Origin: Chloroflexota bacterium
Lineage (GTDB): Bacteria > Chloroflexota > Limnocylindria > P2-11E
DNA: 6,711 nt
NCBI GenBank assembly: GCA_016875665.1
Contig: VGPA01000072.1
Span: forward strand, 1 to 6,711
Direction of reading: 5' to 3'
The notes under the pieces are model-generated. The model did not search any database, was not told the DNA's origin, and saw nothing but the letters and a program-made list of their open reading frames with translations. The position numbers and the translations under genes were made by a program. Numbering within the stretch: the stretch's first letter is position 1; every line of letters begins with the position of its first letter. This document shows, in pieces, positions 5,634-6,711 of the stretch.

Positions 5634-6711
5634 ATGAACGGGCTGAGAGGTCGCGTCCCGCGTCGGGTTCTCATCGCGGGGCTGATCGTCGCGTTCGTGC
5701 TTGTCGCCACCGGCCTCTACGCGATCGTCGCGCCGCGGCAGGCCATCGCCTCGTCGGCGTCGCTCACGATCCTCGACGGAAGCGTTTCGCTCCAGCGCGA
5801 AGGCGGGGCATTCGCGGAGGCGAAGGACGGCGACCTCGTCCGCGCGGGCGACACAGTGAAGACGGGCGACAACAGTCATGCCGTGCTCACGTACTTCGAC
5901 GGATCGACGGTCTCGCTCGACGCCGATACCGAGCTGCGCATCGAGGAGCTCCAGGCGACGCCCGCCGGCGACATTGTGGTGCGCATGTTCCAGCAGGTCG
6001 GAAGCACCTGGCACGTCGTCGGCCGCGAGCTCTCCCGGGACTCCAAGTACGAGCTGCGCACCCCGACCTCGACCGCATCCGTGCGCGGAACCTCGTGGCT
6101 CACCGGCGTTCTTCCCAACGGCCAGACGGTTCAGGAGACCGTCGATGGGGTCGTCGCCAACTCCGCCAACGGGGTGGTGGTAGAGACGTCGGCGGGCTTC
6201 ACCACCACGGTCCAGCCCGGCACCGCGCCCACGCCGCCGCTTCCCGCACCGGAGCCGCCGGCGACGGTCACCGTAGTGCTCGGCGCTCAGACCGCGAACG
6301 CCGTGGTCGTCGATCCAAACGGCCGGTCGGTCGGCGTGGCGAACGGTCAGCCCGTGCGCTCGATTCCCGGTTCGACCGTCTCGGTGAACGATCAGGGTCA
6401 GCTCGTCATGCGCATCCCGCAGAGCGGCCAGTCTCGGCTGAGCACGCTCGTGCAGACGCCTACCGGCAGCACGCAGCCGGTGCCGATTGCCACGCAGGTG
6501 AACGTCCGCGGCGTCGGCACTGTTGCGACCGCGCTCGAGGTGCGTTCGCCGGACGCGAACGGAACGGCGCGCGGCGGCGTCGCTCTCACTCCCGCTGGGG
6601 TTGTGGTTCTGCCGCAGGGTGACGCGAATCAGCTCCTCGCGCCGAAGATCGGCGCGCCCCCCCCGCTTCCAGGCGGCGCGGTTCCGTTCATCGGCGGGCA
6701 GCAGCCGGGGT
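5634..6711 (+). CDS. Membrane-anchored FecR-domain protein (3' end beyond the window)
   Basis: The frame is open from ATG 5634 to the right edge with no stop, giving 359 residues. GGGAG at 5621-5625 sits eight bases before the ATG. The basic start MNGLRGRVPRR leads into a membrane segment at about 13-33, so the rest is outside the membrane. Residues 43-155 are a FecR domain (PF04773 type): SLTILDGSVSLQREG, DLVRAGDTVKTGDNSHAVLT, DGSTVSLDADTELRIEEL and the closing TPTSTASVRGTSW. A Pro-rich linker (195-210) joins a second Val/Gly/Thr-rich, beta-like region of unknown family. Classical FecR relays iron signals to an ECF sigma factor, but no sigma gene is visible here and the domain faces outward, so a cell-surface or scaffold role is more likely. 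A run of eight C at 6657-6664 inside the gene could cause slippage or sequencing error. The frame is open upstream to ATG 5484, but that start would place the promoter inside the gene. Confidence 0.85.
   Translation, partial: MNGLRGRVPRRVLIAGLIVAFVLVATGLYAIVAPRQAIASSASLTILDGSVSLQREGGAFAEAKDGDLVRAGDTVKTGDNSHAVLTYFDGSTVSLDADTELRIEELQATPAGDIVVRMFQQVGSTWHVVGRELSRDSKYELRTPTSTASVRGTSWLTGVLPNGQTVQETVDGVVANSANGVVVETSAGFTTTVQPGTAPTPPLPAPEPPATVTVVLGAQTANAVVVDPNGRSVGVANGQPVRSIPGSTVSVNDQGQLVMRIPQSGQSRLSTLVQTPTGSTQPVPIATQVNVRGVGTVATALEVRSPDANGTARGGVALTPAGVVVLPQGDANQLLAPKIGAPPPLPGGAVPFIGGQQPG

Overview
The window is very GC-rich, gene-dense DNA with short spacers, overlapping stop/start codons and several GTG or TTG starts. 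The S-adenosylhomocysteine hydrolase is of the short Thermotoga/archaeal type, and a SAM-I riboswitch precedes the operon that contains it. Together these suggest an uncultured high-GC bacterium, perhaps of the Chloroflexota or a neighbouring lineage. That placement is inference; no rRNA or lineage marker is present.

Left part (1-1305): the C-terminal end of an unidentified protein (possibly RecJ, judged only from gene order), a HAD-fold 5'(3')-nucleotidase of the NT5C family, and adenine phosphoribosyltransferase (apt). The three reading frames overlap by GTGA and TTGA junctions and form one transcription unit for nucleotide turnover and purine salvage.

Centre (1334-4778): a SAM-I (S-box) riboswitch lies in the short gap after apt and explains it fully. 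Behind it are a two-part GNAT acetyltransferase, ahcY and metK, joined by an ATGA overlap and a TAG|ATG junction. MetK makes SAM and AhcY removes the S-adenosylhomocysteine left by methylation, so this is the core of the SAM cycle under SAM feedback. The GNAT as first gene of the operon is the unexplained partner. A hairpin with a perfect 16-bp core follows metK. The apt gene next door can recover adenine from adenosine-derived products, which gives the two units a metabolic link.

Right part (4779-6711): this part looks like accessory DNA. A short secreted protein is split between two frames: an intact export signal in one frame and a beta-rich mature domain in another. An intrinsic terminator follows it. 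Then comes about 300 bases of non-coding DNA with a possible IS3-family terminal repeat and a sigma70-like promoter, and a membrane-anchored FecR-domain protein that runs off the right edge with no stop.

The most notable points are the riboswitch, which moves the GNAT start to a TTG at 1432, and the undescribed role of that GNAT in a SAM-cycle operon.
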